DNA from: Aldrovandia affinis
Lineage: Eukaryota; Chordata; Actinopteri; Notacanthiformes; Halosauridae
Assembly: GCA_029706075.1 (NCBI GenBank)
Contig: JAINUG010000018.1
Location: forward strand, 1,821,001 to 1,885,000
Direction: 5' to 3'
Length of the DNA: 64,000 nucleotides
In this document: one piece after another, positions 33,540 to 45,069 of the stretch
How positions within the stretch are numbered: position 1 is the first letter of the stretch
Layout of the letters: every line of letters starts with the position of its first letter
The notes under the pieces: model-generated
Databases searched by the model: none
What the model was told of the DNA's origin: nothing
The model's input: the letters and a program-made list of their open reading frames with translations, nothing else
Program-made: the position numbers and the translations under genes

Positions 33540-34061
33540 CTCATACACAAACATGCCCTACCCCACACACACAAACATACACACACAAACACACACTCAT
33601 ACACAAACATGCCCTACCACACACACACACACAAACATACACACACATACACACACTCATACACAACCATGCCTTACCCGACACACACACAAACACACAC
33701 ACATTCACAGACATACACACAAACACACACTCATGCACAAACATGCCCTACCCCCCACACACACACACACAAACATATACTCATACACAAATGTGCCCTA
33801 CCCCACACAAACACAAACACACCCACACTCACATACACACGAACACACACTCATACACAAACATGCCTTACCCCACACACACACAAATACACCCACACTC
33901 ACACACACTCATACACAAATGTGCCCTACCCCACACACACACAAACACACCCACATTCACACATACACACAAGCACACCCACACTCACACACGCATACAA
34001 ATACACCCACACTCACACACACACAAAAACACACACTCATACACAAATGTTCCCTAACCCA
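33540..34061. repeat. CA-rich minisatellite, left half
   Basis: Eight copies of a unit headed 'tcatacacaaacatgcccta' followed by 'cccc' start near 33540, 33598, 33658, 33731, 33780, 33851, 33909 and 34038. CA-rich spacers of variable length separate them. The last copy is cut by the retrotransposon. The long frames here are low-complexity artefacts. Confidence 0.95.
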
Positions 34062-34201
34062 TGCAGTGATAGTTACCCTCTGCGCTGGTAGAGGGCCACA
34101 TAACCTGGTAGGAGAGAGGCGGGAGGAGGCGATTTGTTAATAAACATGCCGGCAGTTGGCTAAAGGAATATATCCCGTGTCTGAGTAATGATCACATTAC
34201 A
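34062..34201 (+). repeat. 5' LTR of the gypsy-like element
   Basis: It aligns with 36811-36958 end to end, with many substitutions and a missing stretch of about 8 bp (gaaggtat-like) in the middle. It contains AATAAA in 'gttaataaacatgcc'. The many differences between the LTRs indicate an old insertion. 140 bp is short for an LTR. Confidence 0.9.
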
Positions 34202-34219
34202 TGGTATCAGAAGTGTGGA
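34202..34219 (+). other. Primer-binding site candidate
   Basis: TGGTATCAGAAG starts at the first base after the LTR and resembles, with about two mismatches, the complement of the initiator methionine tRNA 3' end. The tRNA assignment is tentative; the position is right for a primer-binding site. Confidence 0.5.
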
Positions 34220-34412
34220 TTAAACAAAATATATAAACCACCCATGTCCGCGTCAGTTAAATGAACTTCCCTGGTGAAACCAGTCAGCTCCCGGTAAGTG
34301 AAAGTTTGCGAAGTGAAGTAACAGAGTAGCTTGCTAGAGATAAAGACGATAAACAAGAGAGACTGAAAAATAAATAAATAAAAACTGTACCTACCTCACA
34401 TAACTCGCCACC

Positions 34413-35200
34413 ATGACCACTCAAAGTCCTGCATTTCTCCCCCCTCCGAATTTGATTTTACACGGCTGGAAGAGTGGCCGTTATGGCTCAACAGATTTGA
34501 CCGCTTCAGACAAGCCTCAGGGCTAGATACACAGTCACACGCTGTTATATTCCATGGGAGCGGAGGCTGAAACGATTGTCCGGGACAGGAATATTACAGC
34601 TGATGAACTGAAAAACTATGACACAGTTAAAAGGAAGATAATCATTTAATTTCCGAATGCGCAAGATTCCATAGACGCCTGCAGGAGAGAGGGGAATCGG
34701 TTGATAGCTTTATCAAAGCGCTATATGAGCTCATAGAACACTGAATATGGTGATATGCAAGACTAACTAATTTGTGACAGATTGGTTGTTGGACTAAGAG
34801 ATCCTAAACTCTCTGAAAAAGTACAGATGGATCCAGAACTCACGGTTGAGAAAGCAAAAAAACAGGCTCTTTAAAGTGAAACAATAAAGAAACAGCAATC
34901 AATGCTTCAGAATAGTAATGAGGAGGAGTCCACTGACGCCATAAATACACCTCAGCAATCAGCTCCGCAAAAACATTTTTCTACCAAATAAAGACAAACT
35001 GACTTGTACAGAGGCCTCGCACTGGTACTCAAACTGGAACACATTTCCAACCACAAAATCGGAGCTGCAGATGGTGTGGCCCAAATCCACACAATAGACA
35101 AATCTGTCCAGCCAAAGATTTTAGCTGCAGGAATTGCCAGAAAAGGGGGGCATTTTGCTGCAGTTTACTGATCCAAATCTGCTGTTGCTGAAATATCAGA
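34413..35200 (+). pseudogene. Gypsy-like gag relic
   Basis: Gag builds the intracellular particle that packages retrotransposon RNA. An ATG at 34413 has a good context (gccaccATGa). Within about 15 codons the frame shifts, and the conserved blocks then appear in several frames: 'EEWPLWLNRFDRFRQASG', a region with 'YSMGAEAETI', and 'DRLVVGLRDPKLSEKVQMD' near 34780-34840. At 35060-35165 there are two zinc knuckles, CRWC...H...C and CRNCQKRGHF, the second with its last cysteine replaced by tyrosine. Several stops and shifts make it non-functional. The order gag then protease matches Ty3/gypsy elements. Confidence 0.8.
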
Positions 35201-35214
35201 GAACAACGACAATG

Positions 35215-35355
35215 AGATAGCATTCCTGGGGTCAATTGGAGATGGGCAGGAGCAGCCATGGATCATTACCCCAAGCTTGTGTGGTCACACGACTGAATTC
35301 AAAATTTATACAGGGGCTTATGTTGTTGTCATCCCAGAATGTCTCTACAACAACC
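35215..35355 (+). pseudogene. Retroelement aspartic protease relic
   Basis: The family's catalytic DTGA motif is recognisable as 'IYTGAYVVVIPE' (near 35307-35340), but the catalytic aspartate is tyrosine, so the enzyme would be dead. It follows the zinc knuckles at the expected distance. Directly downstream the sequence jumps to the end of RNase H: the reverse-transcriptase YXDD region is absent, which indicates an internal deletion between about 35350 and 35375. Confidence 0.7.
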
Positions 35356-35374
35356 TATGTCAAACACCTGGACG

Positions 35375-36540
35375 AGTTGTTCCCCGTATTCAGCGGTTTC
35401 AGATGCGACACATGCACTTTAGCTTCACCGTATCACGTGCCAGGGAAGAGCATAGCAACTCCCAACATCCTCTCCAGGGCTCCATACCAGCCGCCAATGG
35501 ATGATTCCCCTGAGGTGCAGTGCATAGAGAATTATGTGCAGTCAATACTCACTGCACTGCCCATCACCGAGAAATGCCTGGTGGCACTCCGTCAGGAACA
35601 GGAAACAGATGAATTACTTTGTCAGGTTTTAACATACTGCCGTGAAGGCTGGTCAGCTGAAGCGAAACTTGACAATGTTCTTAGACCTTACACGGCTGTT
35701 CCAGATCACCTCACTATTGCACAAGGATTGCTGCTGAAAGGTTGCAGGCTGGAAATCCCAACATCAATGCAGAAAGACATTCTAGGCAAACTACATGATG
35801 GCTATCAAAGGATCACAAAATGTAGAACATGAGCCAGGTGTTCTGTCTGGTGGCCTAGACTAAGCGGTCAACTACAACGTAAAGTACAACAATGTCCAAG
35901 CTGCGCCCAGATAAGGCAACAACCACCAGAGCCATTCATTACAGATGACACCCCAGAGGGCCCATAGCAGAAGGTTGGGGCTGATCTATTTCATTTGGAT
36001 AACTCAACTTACCTGGTAATGCTTGACTACTTCTCTAAGTTCATTGAAGTTATCAAATTCCTCTTCAGCACCTCACATGCAGTCGTTGAGTATTTGAAAT
36101 CCTGTCTTTGCCTGCCTAGGGGTTCCCCTGCCAGTCCGAACAGGTAATGGCCCCCAATTTTCCTCGGACGCATTTTGCCCATTTGCTGACAGCTGGGACT
36201 TCACCCATGTCACATCCAGTCTGCTGTATCCTTAAAGCAATGGTGCTGCTGAGCCCTTGTGTCCACTCCTGCCAGGCGACTATGTGTGGATAAGTGACTC
36301 CTGCAAAAGAGGCATCGTGCAAGGATGAGCCGGCACCCCAAGATCTTATCTGGTCCATATCCAGGGCCAGGTTATTCACAAGAACCGCAGACACCCCACA
36401 CTTACCCTGATGACTACAATGGGGATGCAGATTCTGGAAATACTCCACCCACAAGGGATACCCTACCTCCATCAGGTTCCAGACGGTACCCTGAAAGGGT
36501 CTGCAAACCTCCTTCGTACTTATTTCAACATGAATAGCGT
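35375..36540 (+). pseudogene. RNase H end and integrase relic
   Basis: The first part, partly in the frame ending at 35832, carries 'YHVPGKSIATPNILSRAP', the typical end of gypsy RNase H. The linker leads to the integrase zinc-binding region (ILGKLHDGYQ, with one zinc-binding histidine lost, and a CPSC pair near 35900). A stop lies at 35830. The integrase core follows with the first catalytic aspartate in 'GADLFHL' (near 35970) and 'YFSKFIEV'. The second aspartate is glycine in 'GNGPQFSS' (near 36145). The third catalytic residue was not found. The C-terminal part at 36325-36537 is a proline-rich tail. Integrase would normally insert the cDNA copy into the host genome; this copy cannot. Confidence 0.8.
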
Positions 36541-36558
36541 AACTAAGACACCTCACTG

Positions 36559-36810
36559 GGTCAGAATAATACCTGAGGTACTTGGGGGAGGGCTCAGGCA
36601 GGCTACCCTGTCACCCCAAGCTTAGCCTGTTTGTATGTTTTGTGTTTTTTTTTTTTTTGAAAAAGGATTCATTGTGCATTGCAGATATTTGTTAGAGTTT
36701 ATTATAGAGGTTTTTCAGGATTTGTTATTTCCTAAGCACATAAAACAAAGTAATGATTTGAAATGTTAATAGTAAAGGAATAGTATTCAAAGCCTGTTCA
36801 GAAAAGGAGA
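36559..36810 (+). other. Retrotransposon 3' untranslated part and purine tract
   Basis: AT-rich sequence with a T12 run near 36647 ends in 'gaaaaggaga', the purine tract adjacent to the 3' LTR. No env-like frame was found. Confidence 0.65.
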
Positions 36811-36958
36811 TGTGGTGATAGTTGCCCTCCGCCCTGGTAGAGGGCCGCAGAACCTGATAGGAGAGATACGAAGGTATGGGAGCAGGCGAGTTGTTAATAA
36901 ACATGCCAGCAGTTGGCTAAAGGAATATATCCCGTGTCTGAGTGATGATCACATTACA
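36811..36958 (+). repeat. 3' LTR of the gypsy-like element
   Basis: It starts TGTGGTGATAG after the purine tract and ends ACATTACA. It retains about 8 bp absent from the 5' LTR, which shows that the 5' copy has a deletion or this copy an insertion. Confidence 0.9.
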
Positions 36959-36963
36959 CCCCA

Positions 36964-37415
36964 AACGAACGAACACGAACACACCCACACACAAACACAC
37001 ACTCATACACAAATGTGCCCTACCTCCCCCACACACAAACACACCCACATTCACATACGTACATACATAAACACACACTCATACACAAATGTGCCCTATC
37101 CCAAACACACACAAACATATCCACACTCCTACACACATACACCCATACACAAACATGCCCTACCCCACAAACTCATACACAAATGTGCCCTATCCCAAAC
37201 ACACACAAACATATCCATACTCATACACACACACACTCATACACAAACATGCCCTACCCCACACACACAAACACACCCACATTCACACATACACACAAAC
37301 ACACCCACGCACACACTCATACACAAACATGCCCTACCCCACACACAAACACACACACCCACACTCACACACACACAAACACACCCACACTCGCACACAT
37401 GCACACACACACAGA
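36964..37415. repeat. CA-rich minisatellite, right half
   Basis: It has the same unit as 33540-34061, with six more heads 'tcatacacaaayrtgcccta' near 37003, 37079, 37144, 37171, 37228 and 37318. This continues the array interrupted by the retrotransposon. Confidence 0.95.
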
Positions 37416-38489
37416 GCATACTAGGCGCTAGCTGTGCAGTAGTATTTGAAGATCCTAAACCTTTATTTTTCTTCTGGAGAAAAGTCTTTCTCCAGATGCA
37501 CTGTCCACTCATTGCTTTGCCTTTATTAAATGAGACCTCATATTTTCCCCCACGTAACATCTTCCTGTGCCTCATTGCTTCGGAGTGCAGCTTTTTACAA
37601 AGCAAATGAATTGTGTCACACATGGGTGATCATCTCAGGTCATCCGATCCTCCCACATTTCATCAGGGTGTGTGCCGCACGCTGCCAAAACCCCCCACAC
37701 CTTTTGATGTGTGCATTGCGTGACCCTTAAGGTCAACCTCAATACTACACCTGGAGTATATAGTTATACCAGCAGCCCCGCGTGACCCCAAAAACAATCA
37801 GTTTCTTTGACGCGGATTATTTTTAAACATAAGGGGGAAAAAAACCATTTTGATTTATGACTTTGGTATGATGGCTGTAAAAGGGTAGGCCGTTTTTCGG
37901 CACAGGGAATGGGTTTATCGTTCAAAGTTTTTCCCACCACAAATGAGACAAAAACTGAGACAAACAGAGCAATTATTTTGTTTTTTGGTTTTCATTTTCC
38001 ATATGGAAATGATGTGTGGCTGTGTAATGCACATACCTATTCACAGTGTGTTATATGAACAGATACTGTGTTGCGATCATCTCAATGAACATCAATTCTG
38101 TGGTTCTTCAAAAGAAAAAAAGAAAAAAAATCAACCCAGATCATAATTTCTCAAATGTGATTTTTCTTATTACGTGAAATGTGGATAGATGATTTTTGTG
38201 GCAGTGTTAATATATCTACCAGTTTAGCCATAAATTCAATATCCTGAAAGGCAAAATAGCTCTTACGTAATAAAACATTCCTGGAGTTGTAATAAAATAA
38301 TTTTATCTCTGACTTGAGCCAATGTTATTAGGATTATGTACAGCTGTTTGGCAAACAAATTATGTTCATTTTTTTGCTTCCATAAGGGATTGTTTACTAG
38401 ACTCATTTTCTGGACTTTCTGGACTTTTTGTATTTTGTAAACAAAAATATTGAAATCAAAGAGACAAAGTGAACATTGATCAACAGGTT
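37416..38489. other. Unique non-coding stretch
   Basis: No transposon or exon recognised. 37740-37800 is slightly GC-richer. Confidence 0.5.
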
Positions 38490-38780
38490 GCACTTGTAAG
38501 TTGTGATGTTATTCGTGGGTGCAGGGGATGACACTGATATTGATGGGTTTACCACGGGGAGCACGGCCGGGGGTGTGACCTCAGAAGGCGTCCGTAAAAG
38601 GTCAAAGGCCATCGGTGCCCACTGTCTGACAACTCTGCTGTGTGAAAGCTCACACTGCATCCGTAACACATTTTCCCTGTCAGGAGATCGCAGTTGATAT
38701 TTGCCCTCCCGGCGCATTTGCATATATATTGGTGAGCCCTGTCTGACTCTCTTGCCTTTCGTCCTCAGAGTGAAACAGAT
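38490..38780. promoter_or_regulatory. Candidate conserved non-coding island
   Basis: A GC-richer non-repetitive block, with a nuclear-receptor-like AAAGGTCAAAGG (near 38597) and an octamer ATTTGCAT (near 38717). Regulatory function is inferred. Confidence 0.35.
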
Positions 38781-39759
38781 CTCAAACCTCCAAAGGCCCT
38801 TTGTTTAACAAAAATGCAAGTTATGCATTAAAATGTGTTTTTTGAATCCTGTACAGATGTTTTTCATTTTAAAATAAATGCTGGTAAAGATGACCCACAC
38901 ATACACACATCAATGAGATTTGCATTTAAAAATATATATTTCCTGAATCCAGTAGCTTTAACAGCCAAATGTCCTTGTTTAAGGTTCAGCACTCTGAATA
39001 CTGAACCCAAATGGCATTACATGTTAAAACCCCTCACTTATCCTACATGTAAAATATATTGATTTGATTTAATATAATAATTATTACACAGGATACCAAT
39101 TATTACTTAAATCACTGTATTTGTTGATATGCAGAGCAATCTGGTGGATCAACCTTCATCAAAATATACCACTCACATTTCATTTAAAATTAAGAGCTGG
39201 TTTATTGGGTTGCAACACTAAGACAAAACAATACTCAATGTCCAATCTACAGATGCAGGTTCACCAATACCTTAACAAATAGTAAATCGTAGACATGAAA
39301 ATGACATGCAACAATCACGAAAGAGATGAAATGGAAAAAAATGATACCAAACCAAGTTTGTCTCTCTTCAAATGTAAACACACACAGCTGAGGGGTGAGC
39401 TGGAACCAGATCTCCCTAGAATGCAGGAAAGTCAAATCACCCTAGAACTGTTAGACATCAACAGGTCAGACTTTAAGTTTGAAGGGGGGATGGCGAGGGG
39501 TTGGGCTCCCCCTCTCTGGCCCATGCATGATTCATTTATGATTTGGGGGCAGGTCCAGCGCAAGCCATGTTCTGACCCCTTTTTATCTTATTATTTTGGG
39601 TCACTTACTACCACAAGAACTCTTTCAAGATTGCCATTGAAATGATCCTCTCATGGTAGGCATTCTGGTGACAGAAAACATAGGGCAGCTTGGTTTATAC
39701 AGAGATGTTGGGTGAGCTGATATTTAGAGAGACATAATATGTCCAGGCAAGGAACATTG
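38781..39759. other. Unique AT-rich stretch
   Basis: No recognisable repeat; the frame 39295-39645 carries no domain. Confidence 0.5.
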
Positions 39760-39813
39760 GCTAATTGTGACATGCGGGCCAATCATGACACGTGGACCAA
39801 TGGTGACATGCGG
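39760..39813. repeat. Three tandem 18-bp units with CCAAT boxes
   Basis: The units gctaattgtgacatgcgg, gccaatcatgacacgtgg and accaatggtgacatgcgg are consecutive. Two contain CCAAT and all contain TGACA(T/C). The first has CTAAT instead of CCAAT. Confidence 0.85.
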
Positions 39814-41052
39814 GCCTTCTATTTTCTCCTCTCTGGTGCACCTGAAACATAATTTCCAGCTCAAAGGTAGAACCTTGAAATTGTGGTGTGTGATATAGGC
39901 TTGTAGGTTTGGTGTGCTGATCTAATATGGACTATGCTGGCTGCCAAAGCTGCATACCTTAGTTCCCTGGTTTAATTCACAGAGTAATAAACCTGTCAAT
40001 GATGGCACCATGTTTGTTCATGTGCATTTAGGCCATATTCTGTTTGCCTGTGTAGGATCACAAAATGCATCTCCCAGACAACACGCACACAGGCATGCAC
40101 ACACACACACACACACAGCTACTGTGAAAATATTTTGATGTTGCATTACCTCAGTGACATGAAAATGTCTGGTTATAGATTATTCTATGTTCTAACATTG
40201 CAGTTGTAGAACATTAAAATAGTTTGATTAGGATAAACTAAATGATTAAATTCAGAATCATGATTTATTCTCACTGTTTGAAACATACCATATAGTGTAG
40301 AATTATGATGTTGCTGATGTTGTATGAAGTGTTGTTTAATGGAAACCCACTCTAATCCTCCAGGGTTTATCCATTTAATAAACATGATATGCTTATTCAC
40401 TCAACTGTTCTTTAAGCATGTTTATTACATTTGTTTGCTAGTCAGGCGACCCTGAAATCCTTTAATAAATTGTATGTTATCTAAATTTTATTGAAGTGAT
40501 TTTTAGTGGGTGGAAAAACTGTATTTGTTTTGCTTAAAACTGCTATAGAAAGAAATCACTAGATCCACAGCTCTGGGCTATGCCGCACATTGTTTCAGTC
40601 ATGTCGCAATTTATTCCAGTTTACAGACTTTTTCGCTGCCGATTAATTTTCAGTCATGCCTTGGGATATAAGAACACTGTCATGGTAGTCGATGTAACCA
40701 AGTAATTGGTGTACCATGGTTTCCATTCTGAAGCAGGGTTTTACTGCTGGGGCTGACAGAATACTGCATTGCATGGAAAGGACGTGGGGAAAAGCTACAT
40801 CTGCGCACAGTGATCACTACTGTGTGCTCAACACACCGTTGCTCATTTGAACCCGTCTTCGCATAATATGTTCAACGTGAAGGGATTTTATTTTTTAACA
40901 TCCCGTTTCTTAAAAGGGAATGTATCGATTAATTGGAAATTATATTAACATTTATATTAAAATTAATATTTGCTCTCATTCTCTCACTGCTGTTGTCTCT
41001 CTGTAATAAACTCAGTTGAATCCTCCTTTGTTCTTTCTCGTTTGTGTTTCAG
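39814..41052. other. Unique stretch with a short CA microsatellite
   Basis: 40097-40119 is (CA)n. The rest is AT-rich unique sequence. 41020-41052 is a pyrimidine tract ending in CAG. Confidence 0.5.
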
Positions 41053-41410
41053 AATGCCCTTTATTTAAGAACAAATGCACAAGGGGGACGGCCCTTTGTG
41101 AGCAGAGTGGATCAAGATGGACAGGCACAAAACTCCACTCCCCCAACCTCTCTGCAGTCCTCCTGACATATTGCCGGCCCTCTGGGACTGTGCCCTAAAC
41201 GTCTGGATGACGGACACAATGTGTCCAGACCGGTCGCGTCTGCCCAATTCTGGACAGGGCTCCCCAGGTGGGCTGGAGGGCCGGTGGAACTCTGACCTAA
41301 AGAGGCTTGCCATAGCTCCACAGTGGATCCTGGACCAGCACACATCCGCTGTAATTGGGAGGAAAGTAGACAGTTGCAGCAAAGGGAGGCCAAAGCAGCA
41401 CTGAGGATGT
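41053..41410 (+). other. GC-rich island after a splice-acceptor-like tract
   Basis: A long pyrimidine-rich tract ending 'gtgtttcag' precedes this non-repetitive, GC-richer block. Donor-like sites occur at 41259 (CCCCAG/GTGGGC) and, beyond the CA array, at 41690 (ACAGG/GTAAGTG). The open frames in it share no domain. It may be a non-coding RNA exon, an untranslated exon or a conserved non-coding element; the sequence cannot decide. Confidence 0.3.
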
Positions 41411-41414
41411 CGGC

Positions 41415-41680
<266 letters not shown>

Positions 41681-41681
<1 letters not shown>

Positions 41682-41992
41682 AATCACAGGGTAAGTGTCA
41701 TGGATTGATTGGCCTTAGAGATCGACAATCAGTTTGAATGTGCGCATTCATTAAAAGATACGAATGTCATCCAAAGTTGCTTAACACGAAAAAAGTTATA
41801 TAGAAACAGTGATATATTACAGTTATCTACACATTTCATGATGTAACCTATTACAAAGAATGCACAGTGCAGGTTGCTTGTACATTGTTCATCTTATTCA
41901 TTGACTTTGATATTTAGATCTGATGTGATATTTCCATTAAACTGAACATTTGCAAATTTCTCAACTTTCTTATTTTATTTTCTTTCTTTTAT
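41681..41992. other. Unique AT-rich stretch
   Basis: Nothing recognised apart from the donor-like GTAAGTG at 41691. Confidence 0.5.
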
Positions 41993-42242
41993 ATAAGAAC
42001 ATAAGAACATAAAAATACATAATGATGAGAACGGGCCGTTCAGCCCATCTAGGCTCGTCATGTCCTAATCTAAAGAGTATCTAGTACTGCATCTAGCCAA
42101 GACCTGAATAGTCCAAGTGTTTCTGTCTCTACTACCTGACCTGACAAGCTGTTCCAGGCATTGACAACTCTCTGTGTAAAGAAAAACTTCCTAATATCCG
42201 TGCAGAATTTCCACCTGTGACCTCTTGTTCTGCTGACCCCAC

Positions 42243-44609
42243 TTATCTTAAAAATATTTGGTAGTTCACTTTGTTAATCCCTGTTAAGAATTTAAAAATC
42301 CCCCTAAGTCTCCGTTTGCTAACCTTAAATAGATTGAGTGCCTTAAGTCTATCCTCATAACTTGTACCATTCATACCAGGTATCAATTCAGTTGCCCTTC
42401 TTTGAACTTTTTCAAGAGCTTCTATATCTTTCTTGTGGTGTGGAGCCCAGAATTCCACACAGTACTCTAAGTGAGGTCTGACAAAGGCATTATATAACAT
42501 TAATATAACCTCCTTTGATTTATACAAACTGTTTGCCAAACTACCAAGTTTACTATCATCTGCAAATTTAACAATTTTGCTACTAACTTCCCGATCAAGA
42601 TCAAGATTTATGTAAACAAGGAGGAGCAGAGGTCCTAGCACCGATCCCTGCGGGACACCACTGCCCACAGCACCTAGGTCATATACAACCCCACCTACTG
42701 TTACTCTTTACCAATTATGAACCCACTCTGAAACAACTCCTGAAATTCCTACTGAATTCATTTTAACAATGAGCCTCCCATGTGGTACCTTGTCAAATGC
42801 TTTTTGAAAGTTCAAATATATAATATCATAAGCCTGGTTCAGGTCAATACACTTTGTAGCCTCTTCAAAAAAGTCCAGGAGGTTTGTTAGGCTTGACCTC
42901 CCTTTGTGAAAACCATGTTGGCTCTCCCTTAAAATACTATTATTTTTCAAGAATGATACCAACTTGTCCCTAATAATACATTCCAGTATTTTACATGCGA
43001 TGCTAGTTAAACTGACAGGCCTATAGTTCCCTGGGTCAGTATGGTCCCCCTTCTTATATATTGGAATTGTACTACCCTGCTTCCAGTCATCTGGTATTTC
43101 TCCAGTGTTTATTGATTGCATAAAAATATCTGTCAATGGTTTATATATAATTTCCCAAAAGTTATTTGAGTACTCTGGGATACATGCCATCAGGGCCTGC
43201 TGCATTATTTGCCTTACGTTTTTGTAGTTTTTGTAGTACTTCTACGTCCATCTCAAAGTCCTCCAAAATATTCTGTACATTGACTATGCATTTTGGCATA
43301 TTTATAACCTCTTCTCTAGTAAAGCTGTCAACAAAGTAACTGTTTAGTGTGTTAGCACTATCCTTATTATTATAAACCAAAGTTCCTTCCTTATTCTTAA
43401 TGCACTTAACCTCATCATTAGCTTCCCTTTTTCTACTACAATATTGAAAAAACTGCTTTGGATTACTTTTTGCATCTTGGGAAATTTTAATTTCAAACTG
43501 CCTTTTAGCTGCTCTTATTTCCCTTTTAGCCTTAGCCCACATATTACAATAATACAACTTGTTTCTCTCTGAGTTTTCCTTTTTATATATTCTGTACAGT
43601 CACTTCTTTTGCCTCAAAATCTCCCTTAAAGATTTAGTCATCCACTGGGGAGAATGTTTTTTCATCCTATTTTTCCTTACTTTTGGGATGAATTTAAACT
43701 GTACATCTACAATAAATAAAATTTTCATTCATTTACCCAATCTATATTACTTAAATTCTCTCTCATTTTATTAAAGTCAGCTATCCGGAAGTTAAAAATT
43801 CTAGAGTTAGAGGAGGTTGTCTTAACTTAACTTAACTTAACTATAAAAAATTAACTGCATTGTGATCACTTGTCCCTAGTGGTTCTACTACCTCTAGGTT
43901 TTATTACACAAAACCAAATCCAGTATTGATTTCCCTCTCGTAGGCTGAGTAACAGACTGTATCAGAAAGTAGTCATTGACCACATCTAAAAACTCCTCTT
44001 TACATTTACCCTGACCTGACATTACTTCCCAATTGATAGAGGGGTAATTAAAGTCGGGCATTATTAACGTCTGTCCTTCTGCACAGGTTTGTTGTATGCT
44101 ACCATAGAGCATAGTATTTATGTTACTGTCTGAATCTGGAGATCTATAGCATACTCCTATATTAAGGCCCTTCTCGTGATCTCCCAGTAATCTAATCCAG
44201 ATGTCCTCACAAGGAACGAATGAGTTAATACCTGGAATTTCCTGCACATTAAAATCGTCTTTCACACAAAAGGGCCACTCCTCCTTCTCTTTTATTAGTT
44301 ATATCCTTCCTAAACAGTTGGTACCCCTCCACATTATATTCATCCCCATCCGCTGCGCCAAGCCATGTTTCAGTAATCACTACAATGTCATAACCCCCAA
44401 TTCAACATGACAGCCTCCAGTTCCAAAAAATTCTTTTTTAGGCTTCTAGCATTTAAACACATGAACTTCAGAGCCTTCCTCACACTTATGTTGTTCTTCC
44501 CCTCCACACATAACTGTGCCGAACCACCTCTATTCACACTATGGTCTAAAAAATCTTTATTACTTATATCCTCAGATTGATTGTTATGCTTCACCCTGGT
44601 ATTTTCCAT
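42243..44609 (-). pseudogene. CR1-like ORF2 relic (endonuclease plus reverse transcriptase)
   Basis: ORF2 nicks the target DNA and copies LINE RNA into it. In order on the minus strand: 44609-44388 holds the start of the endonuclease (CLNARSLKKNFLELEA); 44265-43894 continues it with 'IGVCYRSP' and 'DFNYPSINW', where the glycine before DFN is proline; 43557-43162 is the linker (KRKANNAAGPDG); 43205-42708 holds reverse-transcriptase motifs 'NYRPVSLTSIACKILE', 'QHGFHKGRSSLTNLLDF' and 'FQKAFDKVPHGRL'; 42668-42243 holds 'GVPQGSVLGPLL' and the active site 'FADDSKLG'. Frameshifts separate the blocks, and the normal L-D-F-S-K-A-F-D aspartate block is altered (YLNFQKAFD). Confidence 0.88.
43822..43845. 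repeat. Pentamer repeat (cttaa)n within the LINE
   Basis: About four to five copies of 'cttaa' are present. This is a local slippage expansion inside the LINE that disrupts ORF2. Confidence 0.9.
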
Positions 44610-44677
44610 CTGGGCAGTCTGTACCTCCCTGTCCTTAATACTACTACTAATTTCCCTCCCTGCCCCCCCCCCAGCCC

Positions 44678-44863
44678 CTAGTTTAAGTATTCCTCCACTA
44701 CCCTAAACATACACTGGCCCAATGCAGCTGTACCCCTCCGGTTCAGGTGTAGCCCGTCCCAGTTGTACAGATCACCCCTGTTCCAAAAGGAGTCCCAGTG
44801 CCCCATAAACCTGTACCCCTCTTTCCTGCACCAGGTTTGTAACCATGTGTTAAATAGTCCCAT
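44678..44863 (-). pseudogene. SGNH/GDSL-type esterase end of the LINE's ORF1
   Basis: The 61-residue frame has 'GHWDSFWNRGDLYNWDGLHL' and then 'NRRGTAALGQ', the C-terminal block of the esterase known from CR1-type LINEs. The catalytic Asp-x-x-His pair (DGLH) is intact, but the N-terminal nucleophile serine block is gone with the 5' truncation. It lies directly upstream of ORF2, as in complete elements. The role of this esterase in retrotransposition is not settled. Confidence 0.75.
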
Positions 44864-45069
44864 GCTGCTTCCTCAATTTGTTTGGTTGCATGTCACCCAC
44901 TCAAGCAGGGGAAGTGTTCATGTGAATGTTAAAGTGTGGGAGTGGGTAGCATTTAATAGCATTTAGCTATTAATATGGACAATTGTGACAAAGATAACAA
45001 AATGTCTGAGCCGTTACCACTGTCATTATATGTGTCTTGTGAGATATGTAGACGGAATGTTGTAAAATC

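Larger units (their letters stand above)
34062..36958 (+). mobile_element. Gypsy-like LTR retrotransposon, decayed
   Basis: Two direct terminal repeats (34062-34201 and 36811-36958), each TG...CA, enclose decayed gag, protease, RNase H-end and integrase sequence. The 5-bp flanks ACCCA (34057-34061) and CCCCA (36959-36963) are a target duplication with one mutation; the minisatellite unit has CCCCA at this place. A primer-binding site candidate directly follows the 5' LTR and a purine tract (gaaaaggaga) directly precedes the 3' LTR. The reverse-transcriptase core is missing, and there is no env-like frame. At 2.9 kb it is roughly half the usual gypsy length. Confidence 0.9.
41993..44870 (-). 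mobile_element. CR1-like LINE, 5'-truncated
   Basis: Read on the minus strand, the element runs from an esterase-domain remnant (44863-44678) through endonuclease and reverse transcriptase to a 3' end made of the 8-bp repeat 'atgttctt' (about 42014-41996). A CR1-type 3' terminus of short octamer repeats and no polyA fits. The sequence 'gggccgttcagcccatctag' just before the end is the conserved 3' untranslated part of this fish LINE group. Length is about 2.9 kb with several frameshifts. The 5' boundary near 44870 is approximate, and no target duplication was identified. Confidence 0.85.

Noticed and set aside
34062-36958. Endogenous retrovirus with env
   Set aside because: No env-like frame exists between integrase and the 3' purine tract, and the gag and integrase blocks look Ty3/gypsy-like. 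The short LTRs and missing polymerase fit a decayed LTR retrotransposon.
33540-37415. CRISPR-like array from spaced repeated heads
   Set aside because: Unit heads are embedded in variable CA repeats with no unique spacers of uniform length; this is a minisatellite in a vertebrate genome.
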